A stretch of DNA of 64,000 nt from Streptomyces subrutilus (GTDB lineage Bacteria > Actinomycetota > Actinomycetes > Streptomycetales > Streptomycetaceae), in the NCBI RefSeq assembly GCF_008704535.1, contig NZ_CP023701.1:4692001-4756000 (forward strand), written 5' to 3'. Position numbers and translations under genes: made by a program. Position 1 is the stretch's first letter. Every line of letters begins with the position of its first letter. Below the pieces are notes generated by a model. That model did not search any database and was not told where the DNA came from. It saw only the letters and a list, made by a program, of their open reading frames with translations. This document shows positions 48,398 to 57,631 of this stretch, one piece after another.

Positions 48398-48832
48398 TCA
48401 CCGGCCGCCGTCCCCGCCGAGTCCCAGCCCCCTGACCTCGTCCCACACCGTCGGGTCCAGCGTGCCCAGCCGGCCGCGGAACTCCCACAGGGACACCTCC
48501 TGCGGCCGGTCCGCCTCCAGGTAACCCACCCGGCCCTGCGCCGTGCCCACGGTTCCCGGCGGCAGCGGGATCACCCCGGCCCGCCGGTCGTCGTACCTCC
48601 CCGTGATCCACGCGACCCGCGCCCGGCCGTCCCGTACCCGCCCCGCCGCCAGCACCAGGCACGTCCGGCCGTCGGCCAGCGACCACACCTCGCCCGCCCC
48701 GGGCCGCGGCGGCGGGCCGGACCCGTGCGCGGGCGGGGCCCGGCGGGGGAGCCGCGGCCGGTCCCCGGCGACCAGCACCACCAGCGCCACGGCCACGACC
48801 GCGGCCACGGCGGGCCACCAGGACGTGTCCAT
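48398..48832 (-). CDS. Membrane-anchored protein with possible PemK-like domain
   Basis: A 144-residue protein with an N-terminal membrane helix (WWPAVAAVVAVALVVLVAG) and an Arg/Pro-rich linker, then a small beta-rich domain: GEVWSLADGRTCLVLAAGRV, RVAWITGRYDDRRAGVIPLPPG, WEFRGRLGTLDPTVWDEV. The order resembles the PemK/MazF fold (a GEVW-x-CLVL strand and a PLPPG loop) found in some Streptomyces membrane proteins, but toxin activity is not implied and no antitoxin gene is nearby. A TACGGT box six bases before the ATG suggests a leaderless message. Confidence 0.65.
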   Translation of the reverse strand: MDTSWWPAVAAVVAVALVVLVAGDRPRLPRRAPPAHGSGPPPRPGAGEVWSLADGRTCLVLAAGRVRDGRARVAWITGRYDDRRAGVIPLPPGTVGTAQGRVGYLEADRPQEVSLWEFRGRLGTLDPTVWDEVRGLGLGGDGGR

Positions 48833-49035
48833 GTTCCGACCGTAGCCCCGCGGGGGTGCCCCGGCACGGCAGGACGGCAACCCCGGCGCCCCGCGTCGCT
48901 CCCCCGGGTGACAGCGCAGGTGATTCCCCCCACAACGGCCTGCCGCGGAGGAGCGACCGGTCGTTTCGCGCCTTACGCTCGACCCACGCACGGCCCGCAT
49001 TCCGTCCACGGACCGTCCACGGAGGTTCACGCTCC

Positions 49036-49788
49036 ATGAAGCTCACCGTCGTCGGCTGTTCGGGCTCGTTCCCGTCCGCGGAATCGGCCTGTTCGAGCTA
49101 CCTCGTCGAGGCCGACGGCTTCCGGCTGCTCCTCGACATGGGCAACGGCGCCCTCGGCGAACTCCAGCGCCACACCGGTCTCTACGACCTCGACGCGATC
49201 TTCCTGAGCCACCTGCACGCCGACCACTGCATCGACATGTGCGCCTATTTCGTGGCCCGCTTCTACCGGCACGAGGGCGGCCGCTGCGGCACCATCCCCG
49301 TCTACGGCCCCGAGGGCACCGAGAAGCGCCTGACCACCGCCTACGACGACGTGCCCGACGAGCGCTCGATGAGCGAGGTCTTCGACTTCCGCACCCTGAA
49401 GCCGGGCAGCTTCGAGATCGGCCCGTTCCGGATCCGCACCGAGAAGGTCTGCCACCCGGTGGAGTCCTACGGCATCCGCGTCGAGCACGGCGGCCGTTCG
49501 CTCGTGTACTCCGGCGACACCGGCACCTGCGCCGAGCTGGGCCGGCTCGCCGAGGGCGCCGACCTCTTCCTGTGCGAGGCCTCCTTCACCCACGGCAAGG
49601 AGGACATCCCCGACCTGCACCTCAACGGCCGCGAGGCCGGCGAGTACGCCCGCGACGGCAAGGTCGGCCGGCTCGTCCTGACCCACATCCCGCCGTGGAC
49701 CGACGCCGAGCAGAACCTCGCCGACGCCCGCGCGGCCTACGACGGCCGCGTCGACCTGGCCCACACGGGCGCCGTCTACGAGCTCTGA
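49036..49788 (+). CDS. MBL-fold metal-dependent hydrolase
   Basis: A 250-residue metallo-beta-lactamase-fold protein. The metal motif is SHLHADH (H59, H61, D63, H64); further ligands are probably CHPVESYG, YSGDTGTC and LTHIPPW. The size and lack of an RNase Z-specific arm suggest the short RNase Z/phosphodiesterase-like group that sits near rph in actinobacteria. GGAGG precedes the ATG by about ten bases. It is convergent with the following gene. The substrate is unknown. Confidence 0.88.
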   Translation: MKLTVVGCSGSFPSAESACSSYLVEADGFRLLLDMGNGALGELQRHTGLYDLDAIFLSHLHADHCIDMCAYFVARFYRHEGGRCGTIPVYGPEGTEKRLTTAYDDVPDERSMSEVFDFRTLKPGSFEIGPFRIRTEKVCHPVESYGIRVEHGGRSLVYSGDTGTCAELGRLAEGADLFLCEASFTHGKEDIPDLHLNGREAGEYARDGKVGRLVLTHIPPWTDAEQNLADARAAYDGRVDLAHTGAVYEL

Positions 49789-49826
49789 CCGCCCGCCGGG
49801 GTCCGTCCCGCCCCCGCGTACGGACG

Positions 49827-50738
49827 TCAGGACCGCGCCTGCCGGCCGCCCAGCGCCATCCGGTTCCAGGTGTGGCGCCGGCCGCGGATCGCCACCGAGT
49901 ACGCGTACATGACCTCCGGGTCGCACACGCCGGGGATGTAGGAGTCCCCGAAGTGGTGCGCGTCGAAGCCCGCCTCCTTGGCGTTGAGGGCGAGTTGCGG
50001 CACCACGTCGGCGTGGGAGCCCTCCTGGCTGGTGCCGATCGCGCCCATCACGATCGCGCCCGCGTCCTGGACGGCGGCCACCGCCTCGGCGGCCAGCTCC
50101 CGGGTCACCCCGGGCAGGGTTCCGGGCAGCGGCATGACCACGCCGTCGGCGCCCGCGTCGACCAGCGCCGTCAGCCGTGCCGCGGTGACCCGTTCGGGGT
50201 GTCCGGCGTGGTGCATCTTGCCCGACCACAGGGCCGTGTCGGGGTCGAGGCCGGCGCGCAGTTCCGCGGTGACCCGGGCCATCGCCTCGTACGAACCGCC
50301 CGTGCCCGGGTTCGCGGTGATGCACAGCAGCGCGGCGCCCATGTCGACCAGCCGCTTGGCGTGCTCGGGCTTCGCCCGGCGTATCTCGGGCACGTCGCCG
50401 GGCTCCAGGTTCACCCCGACGGGCCGCCCGATCACCCGGGCCAGCTCGGTGAAGGAGGTGAACTCGCCGAGGCCCGGCAGCCGCAGCCGCTCGCCGTCCC
50501 AGGCCCGCTCGATGAGGTTCAGTACGACGACGTCCGCTCCGAAGGCGGCGACGAGCTCGGCGTTGTGCACCCCGCGCCCGTCCGGGTGGGGGGACAGGGC
50601 GGCGCGTTCGGCGAAGACCTCGGCGACCATCGTCCGCCCTTCGGCGGCGGCCACGGCCCGGGTCAGGGCGCGGCCGCGCAGGGCGGCGAGCCGGTCGCGA
50701 TCGAGGTCGAGGATGCGGGGCTGCTCGTTGTCGGTCAT
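49827..50738 (-). CDS. Uncharacterised barrel-like protein next to the GlcNAc PTS
   Basis: A 303-residue soluble protein without signal or membrane segments. Alternating strands and helices (FGADVVVLNLIERAW; GRPVGVNLEPGD; ALLCITANPGTGGSYEAMARV; DAGADGVVMPLPGTLPG; AGAIVMGAIGTSQEGSHADVV) suggest a TIM barrel, like the PEP-mutase or nucleoside-type barrels sometimes encoded beside PTS genes; it may belong to DUF7916, but I am unsure. GKMHHAGHPERV and FDAHHFGDSYIPG could bind metal or phosphate. A terminator separates it from nagE2, and TAGCGT six bases before its ATG gives it its own leaderless promoter. Confidence 0.72.
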   Translation of the reverse strand: MTDNEQPRILDLDRDRLAALRGRALTRAVAAAEGRTMVAEVFAERAALSPHPDGRGVHNAELVAAFGADVVVLNLIERAWDGERLRLPGLGEFTSFTELARVIGRPVGVNLEPGDVPEIRRAKPEHAKRLVDMGAALLCITANPGTGGSYEAMARVTAELRAGLDPDTALWSGKMHHAGHPERVTAARLTALVDAGADGVVMPLPGTLPGVTRELAAEAVAAVQDAGAIVMGAIGTSQEGSHADVVPQLALNAKEAGFDAHHFGDSYIPGVCDPEVMYAYSVAIRGRRHTWNRMALGGRQARS

Positions 50739-50765
50739 GGTTCCACGCTAGGGAACGCGGACAGG

Positions 50766-50806
50766 CCGAAGCCCCTGCCTTTCGGAAGGAAAGGCAGGGG
50801 CTTCGG
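50766..50806 (-). terminator. Terminator of nagE2
   Basis: CCGAAGCCCCTGCCTTT (50766-50782) and AAAGGCAGGGGCTTCGG (50790-50806) form a perfect 17-bp stem with a seven-base loop, just after the nagE2 stop (minus strand). Confidence 0.88.
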
Positions 50807-50844
50807 TCCTGAATCGCCGCGGGGCGGCAGGCTGCGGGCGGGGC

Positions 50845-52116
<1,272 letters not shown>

Positions 52117-52210
52117 GTGGTTCCTCCAGTGGGCAAGGCGCCGCCAGGGGACAGAAAATGGGGATGGCGACGTCTCAGAAAGGTGGACCGCGGTCCCTGA
52201 CGGGCCCTCG

Positions 52211-52242
52211 TGGTCTACACCAATAGGTGGTGTAGACCAGTT
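52211..52242 (-). promoter_or_regulatory. Two DasR-type (dre) operators upstream of nagE2
   Basis: TGGTCTACACCA (52211-52222) and TGGTGTAGACCAGTT (52228-52242), read either way, match the dre consensus ACTGGTCTAGACCACT. They are separated by five bases, about 95-125 bases before the ATG, over the promoter. DasR is the GlcNAc-6-phosphate-responsive GntR regulator of Streptomyces. Confidence 0.88.
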
Positions 52243-52282
52243 GTAACACGGTGAGGGTTAGATAAGGAACCTTCGTTTTCCT

Positions 52283-52296
52283 GTGGCCTGCGCCAC
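52283..52296. promoter_or_regulatory. Crp-like site upstream of nagE2
   Basis: GTGGCCTGCGCCAC fits GTG-N6-GNCAC (Streptomyces Crp). It lies about 40 bases upstream of the dre pair. The surrounding 23 bases (52277-52299) differ by one base from the sequence upstream of the amino-acid permease gene. Confidence 0.55.
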
Positions 52297-52349
52297 ACCC
52301 CGGCCGCGGCGGCCGTACGACCGCGACCACGGACCTCCGGACATGGCCG

Positions 52350-52379
52350 AGGCCCCCGGATCAAGGGATCCGAGGGCCT
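52350..52379 (-). terminator. Probable terminator of nagE1
   Basis: AGGCCCCCGGATC (52350-52362) pairs imperfectly with ATCCGAGGGCCT (52368-52379), about 60 bases downstream of the nagE1 stop on the minus strand. Confidence 0.55.
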
Positions 52380-52435
52380 GGAAGTCGGGGCCGAAAGGCC
52401 CGGCGCGGCAGGGCCGCGCCTTCATAACGGCTTGG

Positions 52436-53737
52436 CTACGCCTTGGTGTTCTCCCCCTCCATCGCCTCGATCTCCTCGTCCGACTCCCGGCCCGGGGTCG
52501 GGATGTCGAACTTCGTGATGGCGAAGCGGAAGACCGCGTAGTAGACGAGGGCGAAGACCAGCCCGATCGGGATGATCATCCACGGCTTGGTCGCCAGGCT
52601 CCAGTTGATGAGGTAGTCGATCAGGCCGGCCGAGAAGCTGAACCCGTCGTGCACGCCCAGCGCCCAGGTCACCGCCATCGAGACGCCGGTCAGCACCGCG
52701 TGGATCGCGTACAGCAGCGGGGCGACGAAGAGGAACGAGTACTCCAGCGGCTCCGTGATGCCCGTGACGAAGGACGTCAGGCCGACCGACAGCATCAGGC
52801 CGCCGACCTCCTTGCGGCGCGCCGGCTTCGCGCAGTGGGTGATCGCCAGCGCCGCCGCCGGAAGCGCGAACATCATGATCGGGAAGAAGCCGGACAGGAA
52901 CTGCCCCGCCGCCGGGTCGCCCGCCAGGAACATCGGGATGTCACCGTGCACCACCTGGCCGTCCGGCTTGGTGAAGCTGCCGAACTGGAACCACACCGGC
53001 ACGTTCAGGAACTGGTGCAGGCCGATCACCAGCAGCGCCCGGTTCGCGAGCCCGAAGATGCCGGCGCCCCACGAGCCCAGACCCACCAGCCAGTCCGAGA
53101 AGCTCTGCAGCGCGTCGCCGATCGGCGGCCAGACCCACAGGCAGACCACGGCGAACGCGATCGCGACGAAGGTCATGATGATCGGGACCAGCCGCCGGCC
53201 GTTGAAGAAGCCGAGCCAGTCCACCAGCTTCACCCGGTGGTAGCGCTTCCAGAACCAGGCCGCCAGCAGGCCCATCACGATGCCGCCGAAGACCCCCGGG
53301 TTCTGGAACGTGTACTCGGCGAGGGTCTGGTCCGGTCCCAGGCAGCCGCCCCCGACGTCCCGGGTCCCGGTCGGGCAGGGCTGGGGGAAGACGCGCAGCA
53401 CGCCCCGGTAGACGAGGAAGCCGACCACCGCCGCCAGCGCCGTCGAACCGTCCGCCTTCTTGGCCATGCCGATGGCCACGCCGACGCAGAACAGCAGCGG
53501 CAGGCCCAGGTCGGCGTTGAGCAGCGAGCCGCCCGCGGCCGCCATCACCCTGGCCACGTCGGTCCAGCCCAGGCCGTCCTTGCCGAAGACGTCGTCCTGT
53601 CCGAGACGGTTGAGGATGCCTGCCGCGGGGAGCACGGCGATCGGCAGCTGCAGGCTGCGGCCCATCTTCTGCAGGCCCTGGAACAACCCGTTCCACCACA
53701 TCGGCCGCGACTCTGCTGCTGCGCTGCTCGCGCTCAT
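52436..53737 (-). CDS. nagE1: PTS EIIC component, NagE1
   Basis: A 433-residue EIIC permease closely related to the product of the gene downstream (shared GRSLQLPIAVLPAAGILNRLG, TGITEPLEYSFLFVAPLLYAIHAVLTG, AITKFDIPTPGRESDEE). It has an extra Cys-containing loop (FPQPCPTGTRDVGGGCLG, about 115-135) absent from NagE2. The ATG at 53737 is preceded by GGGAGGAC; upstream in-frame starts reach into the promoter and are not used. It diverges from nagF with a single dre site between. It probably supplements NagE2 or has a different specificity. Confidence 0.9.
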   Translation of the reverse strand: MSASSAAAESRPMWWNGLFQGLQKMGRSLQLPIAVLPAAGILNRLGQDDVFGKDGLGWTDVARVMAAAGGSLLNADLGLPLLFCVGVAIGMAKKADGSTALAAVVGFLVYRGVLRVFPQPCPTGTRDVGGGCLGPDQTLAEYTFQNPGVFGGIVMGLLAAWFWKRYHRVKLVDWLGFFNGRRLVPIIMTFVAIAFAVVCLWVWPPIGDALQSFSDWLVGLGSWGAGIFGLANRALLVIGLHQFLNVPVWFQFGSFTKPDGQVVHGDIPMFLAGDPAAGQFLSGFFPIMMFALPAAALAITHCAKPARRKEVGGLMLSVGLTSFVTGITEPLEYSFLFVAPLLYAIHAVLTGVSMAVTWALGVHDGFSFSAGLIDYLINWSLATKPWMIIPIGLVFALVYYAVFRFAITKFDIPTPGRESDEEIEAMEGENTKA

Positions 53738-53789
53738 TCGGCGTCCTCCCTGACCGGCCCGTTTTTGGCAGCCGCAACACTTGCGGCAC

Positions 53790-53805
53790 ACTGGTGTAGA
53801 CCAGT
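53790..53805. promoter_or_regulatory. DasR-type (dre) operator between nagE1 and nagF
   Basis: ACTGGTGTAGACCAGT is a near-perfect 16-bp dre palindrome. It lies 53 bases upstream of the nagE1 start and 165 bases upstream of nagF, so it could control both divergent genes. Confidence 0.88.
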
Positions 53806-53969
53806 TGTGGGCAGGTTGCTGCTGATCGTCATCATTCGGCAGGGACCGCTCACGCGCTCGCGAAGATGCGCCAACCGTGGGTTACCGTGACAACGCGGAC
53901 CGCAGTGGCGGGCACCCGTGACTGACTGGCCGCCGAGACTCGTTCTTCGTAGAACTCAGGGAGAAACAC

Positions 53970-54203
53970 ATGGCCACCAAGGCTGAGAAGATCGTCGCCG
54001 GGCTCGGCGGGATCGACAACATCGAAGAGGTCGAGGGCTGCATCACCCGCCTCCGCACCGAGGTCAAGGACCCCGCCCTGGTCGACGAGGTCGCGCTGAA
54101 GGCCGCCGGCGCCCACGGCGTCGTCAAGATGGGCACCGCGATCCAGGTCGTCATCGGCACCGACGCCGACCCGATCGCCGCCGACATCGAAGACATGATG
54201 TGA
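53970..54203 (+). CDS. nagF: PTS EIIB component, NagF
   Basis: A 77-residue stand-alone EIIB of the glucose family, with the phosphorylated cysteine C24 in EVEGCITRLRTEV and the end VVIGTDADPIAADIEDMM. It passes phosphate from EIIA to GlcNAc through the EIIC proteins NagE1/NagE2. The start follows CAGGGAGAAAC. It is divergent from nagE1 and shares its dre site. A short hairpin follows. Confidence 0.93.
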   Translation: MATKAEKIVAGLGGIDNIEEVEGCITRLRTEVKDPALVDEVALKAAGAHGVVKMGTAIQVVIGTDADPIAADIEDMM

Positions 54204-54259
54204 TCCAGGCTCCCTAGCCGGACCCGCAGCACCCGCACCACCACCGACGACCCCGTACC

Positions 54260-54280
54260 GGACCCCTCCGGACGGGGTCC
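54260..54280 (+). terminator. Hairpin after nagF
   Basis: GGACCCC (54260-54266) pairs with GGGGTCC (54274-54280), between nagF and the rph promoter. Confidence 0.5.
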
Positions 54281-54300
54281 TCGCGTTCCCCCGCAGCCAT

Positions 54301-54306
54301 TAGGCT
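54301..54306 (+). promoter_or_regulatory. -10 box of rph, leaderless
   Basis: TAGGCT ends seven bases before the ATG at 54314. Confidence 0.45.
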
Positions 54307-54313
54307 CGGACCC

Positions 54314-55039
54314 ATGTCTCGCATCGACGGCCGTACGCCCGAACAGCTCCGCCCGGTCACCATCGAACGCGGATGGAGCAAGCACGCCGAGGGCTCCGTC
54401 CTCATCTCCTTCGGAGACACCAAGGTCTTCTGCACCGCCTCCTTCACCGAAGGCGTCCCGCGCTGGCGCAAGGGCAGCGGCGAGGGCTGGGTCACCTCCG
54501 AGTACTCGATGCTGCCCCGCTCCACCAACACCCGCGGCGACCGCGAATCCGTCCGCGGCAAGATCGGCGGCCGCACCCACGAGATCTCCCGACTCATCGG
54601 CCGCTCGCTGCGCGCCGTCATCGACTACAAGGCCCTCGGCGAGAACACCATCGTCCTGGACTGCGACGTCCTCCAGGCCGACGGCGGCACCCGCACCGCA
54701 GCCATCACCGGCGCGTACGTCGCCCTCGCGGACGCCGTCGCCTGGGGCCAGAAGAAGAAGCTGGTCAAGGCCGGCCGCAAGCCGCTCACCGGCACCGTCG
54801 CCGCCGTCAGCGTCGGCATCGTCGACGGCGAGCCGCTCCTCGACCTCTGCTACGAGGAGGACGTGCGGGCCGAGACCGACATGAACGTGGTGTGCACCGG
54901 CGACGGCCGCTTCGTCGAGGTCCAGGGCACCGCCGAGGGCGAGCCCTTCGACCGCAAGGAGCTCAACGCCCTCCTCGACCTCGCGGCCGGCGGCTGCGCG
55001 GACCTGGAAGCCATCCAGCTGGGCGCCCTCGAACTCTAG
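54314..55039 (+). CDS. rph: Ribonuclease PH
   Basis: A 241-residue phosphorolytic 3'-to-5' exoribonuclease that trims tRNA precursors. Family motifs: SRIDGRTPEQLRPVTIERGW, the EGSVLISFGDTKVFCTASFTEGVPRW region (in two stretches), EYSMLPRSTNTRGDRESVRGK and DCDVLQADGGTRTAAITGAYVAL (phosphate-binding part). The length is normal. The ATG at 54314 is preceded by TAGGCT at seven bases, so it may be leaderless. It is followed by a lipoprotein gene and rdgB, a common actinobacterial order. Confidence 0.95.
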   Translation: MSRIDGRTPEQLRPVTIERGWSKHAEGSVLISFGDTKVFCTASFTEGVPRWRKGSGEGWVTSEYSMLPRSTNTRGDRESVRGKIGGRTHEISRLIGRSLRAVIDYKALGENTIVLDCDVLQADGGTRTAAITGAYVALADAVAWGQKKKLVKAGRKPLTGTVAAVSVGIVDGEPLLDLCYEEDVRAETDMNVVCTGDGRFVEVQGTAEGEPFDRKELNALLDLAAGGCADLEAIQLGALEL

Positions 55040-55145
55040 GGCGCACGGCAACCGCCGGGCCCGGCCCGGCGTCTGTGCAGGTACGGGCGCACGGTGTCAC
55101 CACCGTGCGCCCGGTCACGTATCCGAGCTCTTGGGGGGACCCGCA

Positions 55146-55541
55146 GTGAAGCCGCTCCAGCCGAAGCACCGCATAGCCGCCGTCGCCGTCGCCGCGGCCC
55201 TCGTCCTGCCCGCCCTCACCGCGTGCGACGCCATCTCCACGGCCATGGACTGCGCCAACACGGCCGTGGCCATCACGGACGGTGCGAACGACCTCCAGCA
55301 GGCCGTGTCCCAGGCCGGCAACAGCCCCCAGGACGCCCGGAACGCGCTCGACCAGATCGACGCCAACCTGAAGAAGATCGGCGACCAGACGGACAACGCC
55401 GACCTGGGCAAGGCCATCGACTCGATGGAGGCCGCCGTGAAGAGCGTCCGCACCTCGGTCGAGAGCGGCAACACCGCGCCCGACATCCAGCCGGTCGCGG
55501 ACGCGGCGAGCGAACTCTCGAAGGTCTGCACCCCCGGCTGA
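55146..55541 (+). CDS. Small lipoprotein
   Basis: A 131-residue protein with signal peptide and lipobox (AAALVLPALTAC). The mature part is helical and rich in Asp, Asn and Ala (DGANDLQQAVSQAGNSPQDARNALDQIDANLKKIGDQTDNADLGKA in stretches; AAVKSVRTSVESGN), suggestive of a coiled or bundle structure. Two cysteines, DCANTAV and the C-terminal SKVCTPG, could form a disulfide. The GTG at 55146 follows GGGGGGACC. It lies between rph and rdgB; the function is unknown. Confidence 0.82.
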   Translation: MKPLQPKHRIAAVAVAAALVLPALTACDAISTAMDCANTAVAITDGANDLQQAVSQAGNSPQDARNALDQIDANLKKIGDQTDNADLGKAIDSMEAAVKSVRTSVESGNTAPDIQPVADAASELSKVCTPG

Positions 55542-55594
55542 CCCCGCACCCCCGGCCGGACCGGGGCGTTCCGCAGGTCGCGATAATGGCGGAC

Positions 55595-56209
55595 ATGACC
55601 TCCACGCCCAGCCGCCTCATCCTCGCCACCCGCAACGCGGGCAAAGTCACCGAACTCCGCGCGATCCTGTCCGACGCCGGCCTGCCGCACGAGCTGGTCG
55701 GCGCGGACGCCTACCCCGAGATCCCGGACGTGAAGGAAACCGGCGTCACCTTCGCCGAGAACGCGCTGCTCAAGGCCCATGCCCTGGCGCAGGCCACCGG
55801 CCTGCCGGCCGTCGCCGACGACTCCGGCCTGTGCGTGGACGTCCTCAACGGCGCCCCCGGCATCTTCTCCGCCCGCTGGGCCGGTTCCCACGGCGACGAC
55901 GCCGCGAACCTCGCGCTCCTGCTGGCCCAGCTCGGCGACATCCCCGACGGCCACCGCGGCGCCCACTTCTTCTGCGCGGCGGCCCTGGCCCTCCCGGACG
56001 GCACCGAACGCGTCGTCGAAGGCCGCCTCCTGGGCACCCTGCGCCACACCCCGGCCGGCACGGGCGGCTTCGGCTACGACCCGGTCCTCCAGCCCCTGGG
56101 CGAGTCCCGCACCTGCGCGGAACTCTCCGCGGCGGAGAAGAACGCCATCTCCCACCGGGGTCTGGCCTTCCGTGCCCTGGTCCCGGTGGTCCGCGAACTG
56201 CTGGGCTGA
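55595..56209 (+). CDS. rdgB: Non-canonical purine NTP pyrophosphatase (RdgB/HAM1)
   Basis: A 204-residue enzyme that hydrolyses dITP, ITP and XTP to protect DNA and RNA. Motifs: RLILATRNAGKVTELR, TFAENALLKAHALAQATGLPAVADDSGLCVD (in two stretches) and the end SAAEKNAISHRGLAFRAL. Two in-frame ATGs compete, 55586 and 55595; a GATAAT box at 55582-55587, seven bases before 55595, favours the latter with a leaderless message. A 14-bp hairpin follows the gene. Confidence 0.95.
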   Translation: MTSTPSRLILATRNAGKVTELRAILSDAGLPHELVGADAYPEIPDVKETGVTFAENALLKAHALAQATGLPAVADDSGLCVDVLNGAPGIFSARWAGSHGDDAANLALLLAQLGDIPDGHRGAHFFCAAALALPDGTERVVEGRLLGTLRHTPAGTGGFGYDPVLQPLGESRTCAELSAAEKNAISHRGLAFRALVPVVRELLG

Positions 56210-56221
56210 CGCCGAACGCAC

Positions 56222-56259
56222 CGAAGGACCGGCTCCGCGAGCGGTGAGCCGGTCCTTCG
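56222..56259 (+). terminator. Terminator of rdgB
   Basis: CGAAGGACCGGCTC (56222-56235) pairs perfectly with GAGCCGGTCCTTCG (56246-56259). It also lies directly behind the tRNA-Leu on the other strand. Confidence 0.82.
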
Positions 56260-56266
56260 CCATACG

Positions 56267-56350
56267 TGCGGTTGGGGGGACTCGAACCCCCACGGGTTTT
56301 ACCCCACTGAGACCTAAACCCAGCGTGACTGCCAATTCCACCACAACCGC
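56267..56350 (-). tRNA. tRNA-Leu (UAG)
   Basis: Minus-strand cloverleaf of 84 nt with acceptor GCGGTTG/CAACCGC plus discriminator A, anticodon stem CTGGG/CTCAG, loop TTTAGGT giving anticodon TAG, and a long variable arm typical of tRNA-Leu. The T arm contains GGGTTCGAGTCCC-like sequence. The 3' CCA is not encoded. Confidence 0.94.
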
Positions 56351-56683
56351 GACAGTTGGCCCGTTCCGAACATCAAGCCTGCTGGGCCGCTGACATTCTA
56401 CGGGGGCGAGGGTCGGCGCTGCGACAGGATGCGTCGGTCTCCTGCGGCATCACGTGTCCGTGCGGGAGCGGCGGTTCGGGGCGGACGTGGCGCGGATCCT
56501 CCCCGGGCCCCTCCCTCCTCCGCCCCTCGCGCCGCCCGCCCCCTCGCGGCCGCGCGTGCGGCACCCGCACTCGTACGGAGCAACGGGGCGCAGGAGGCTC
56601 GGTCACGGGGGATCGCGCGGGACGGGCGCGGCGGCCCGGACCGTTCGGGTGCGGGCCGCCGCGCCCGGGGACGGGGGGACGGG
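56351..56683. other. Intergenic region between tRNA-Leu and bcp
   Basis: About 330 bases, very GC-rich, without a convincing gene on either strand. It must hold the tRNA-Leu promoter (minus strand) and the 3' flank of bcp. No repeat or hairpin stands out. Confidence 0.5.
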
Positions 56684-57151
56684 TCAGATGCCGAGGTCCT
56701 TGATGATCTTGGCTACGTGGCCCGTGGCCTTCACGTTGTAGAAGGCGTGCTCGACCTTGCCCTCCTCGTCCACGACCACGGTGGAGCGGATGACCCCGGT
56801 CACCGTCTTGCCGTACAGCTTCTTCTCGCCGTACGCGCCGTACGCGGTCAGCGTCTCCTTGTCCGGGTCGCCGACCAGCGTGACCTTGAGGTTCTCCTTC
56901 TCGCGGAACTTCGCGAGCTTCTCCGGCTTGTCGGGGGAGACGCCGATGACGTCGTAGCCCGCCGTCGCCAGCGCGTCCAGGTTGTCCGTGAAATCGCAGG
57001 CCTGCTTGGTGCAGCCCGGCGTCAGGGCGGCCGGGTAGAAGTAGACGATCACCTTGCGGCCCTTGTGGTCGGCGAGCGAGACCTCGGTGCCGTCCGCGTC
57101 GGGCAGGGTGAAGGCGGGGGCGGTGTCGCCCGGCTGGAGTCGCTCGCTCAT
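56684..57151 (-). CDS. bcp: Thioredoxin-dependent peroxiredoxin (Bcp/PrxQ)
   Basis: A 155-residue peroxiredoxin of the BCP type that reduces hydrogen peroxide and organic hydroperoxides. The peroxidatic cysteine is C47 (PAALTPGCTKQACDF) and the resolving cysteine C52 is five residues later, the one-helix PrxQ pattern. The ATG at 57151 has GAGGAGAG upstream; a longer frame starting at 57187 is less likely. It is divergent from the DUF3618 gene. Confidence 0.94.
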   Translation of the reverse strand: MSERLQPGDTAPAFTLPDADGTEVSLADHKGRKVIVYFYPAALTPGCTKQACDFTDNLDALATAGYDVIGVSPDKPEKLAKFREKENLKVTLVGDPDKETLTAYGAYGEKKLYGKTVTGVIRSTVVVDEEGKVEHAFYNVKATGHVAKIIKDLGI

Positions 57152-57267
57152 GTCAACACTCTCCTCGGGAGGGGATCGGTACGGCATGAGCCTAAGCTGG
57201 CGGAGCTGACAGACTGTCCCTGACCTACACGATCACGACCGATCACGACGACGACGGAGGCAGCGCG

Positions 57268-57585
57268 GTGCCGGAAGCCAGGACCCCCGCACAGATCGAG
57301 GCGGACATCGTCCGCCGTCGCGACCAGCTCGCCGAGACGCTCGACGAGATCGGCGTGCGCCTGCACCCGAAGACGATCGTCGGGGACGCGAAGGCCAAGG
57401 TCGCCTCGACCGTCGACCAGACGGCGGGCCGCGCCTTCGTCGCGGTGAACCGGGTGGTCACGGACGTCAAGGACGGCCTGCGCCACGAGGACGGCTCCCC
57501 GCGCGTGGAGCGGATCGTGCCGGTCGCGCTCCTCGCGGTCGGGCTCGTCGGCCTGCTCGTGGTGTCGGCGCGCCGCAAGCGCTGA
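57268..57585 (+). CDS. DUF3618 membrane protein
   Basis: A 105-residue protein with the DUF3618 signature (RTPAQIEADIVRRRDQLAETLDEIGVRL in stretches), an amphipathic middle, and one C-terminal membrane helix (IVPVALLAVGLVGLLVVSA) ending in RRKR. In actinobacteria these proteins often accompany phage-shock or membrane-stress genes; the function is unknown. The GTG at 57268 has CGGAGGC upstream. It is followed 46 bases later by the GroES-like gene. Confidence 0.88.
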   Translation: MPEARTPAQIEADIVRRRDQLAETLDEIGVRLHPKTIVGDAKAKVASTVDQTAGRAFVAVNRVVTDVKDGLRHEDGSPRVERIVPVALLAVGLVGLLVVSARRKR

Positions 57586-57619
57586 CCACCCGCCGAGGTA
57601 CGGGGCGGACACGGGCAGG

Positions 57620-57625
57620 TAGGTT
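57620..57625 (+). promoter_or_regulatory. -10 box of the GroES-like gene, leaderless
   Basis: TAGGTT ends six bases before the GTG at 57632. Confidence 0.45.
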
Positions 57626-57631
57626 CGGGGC

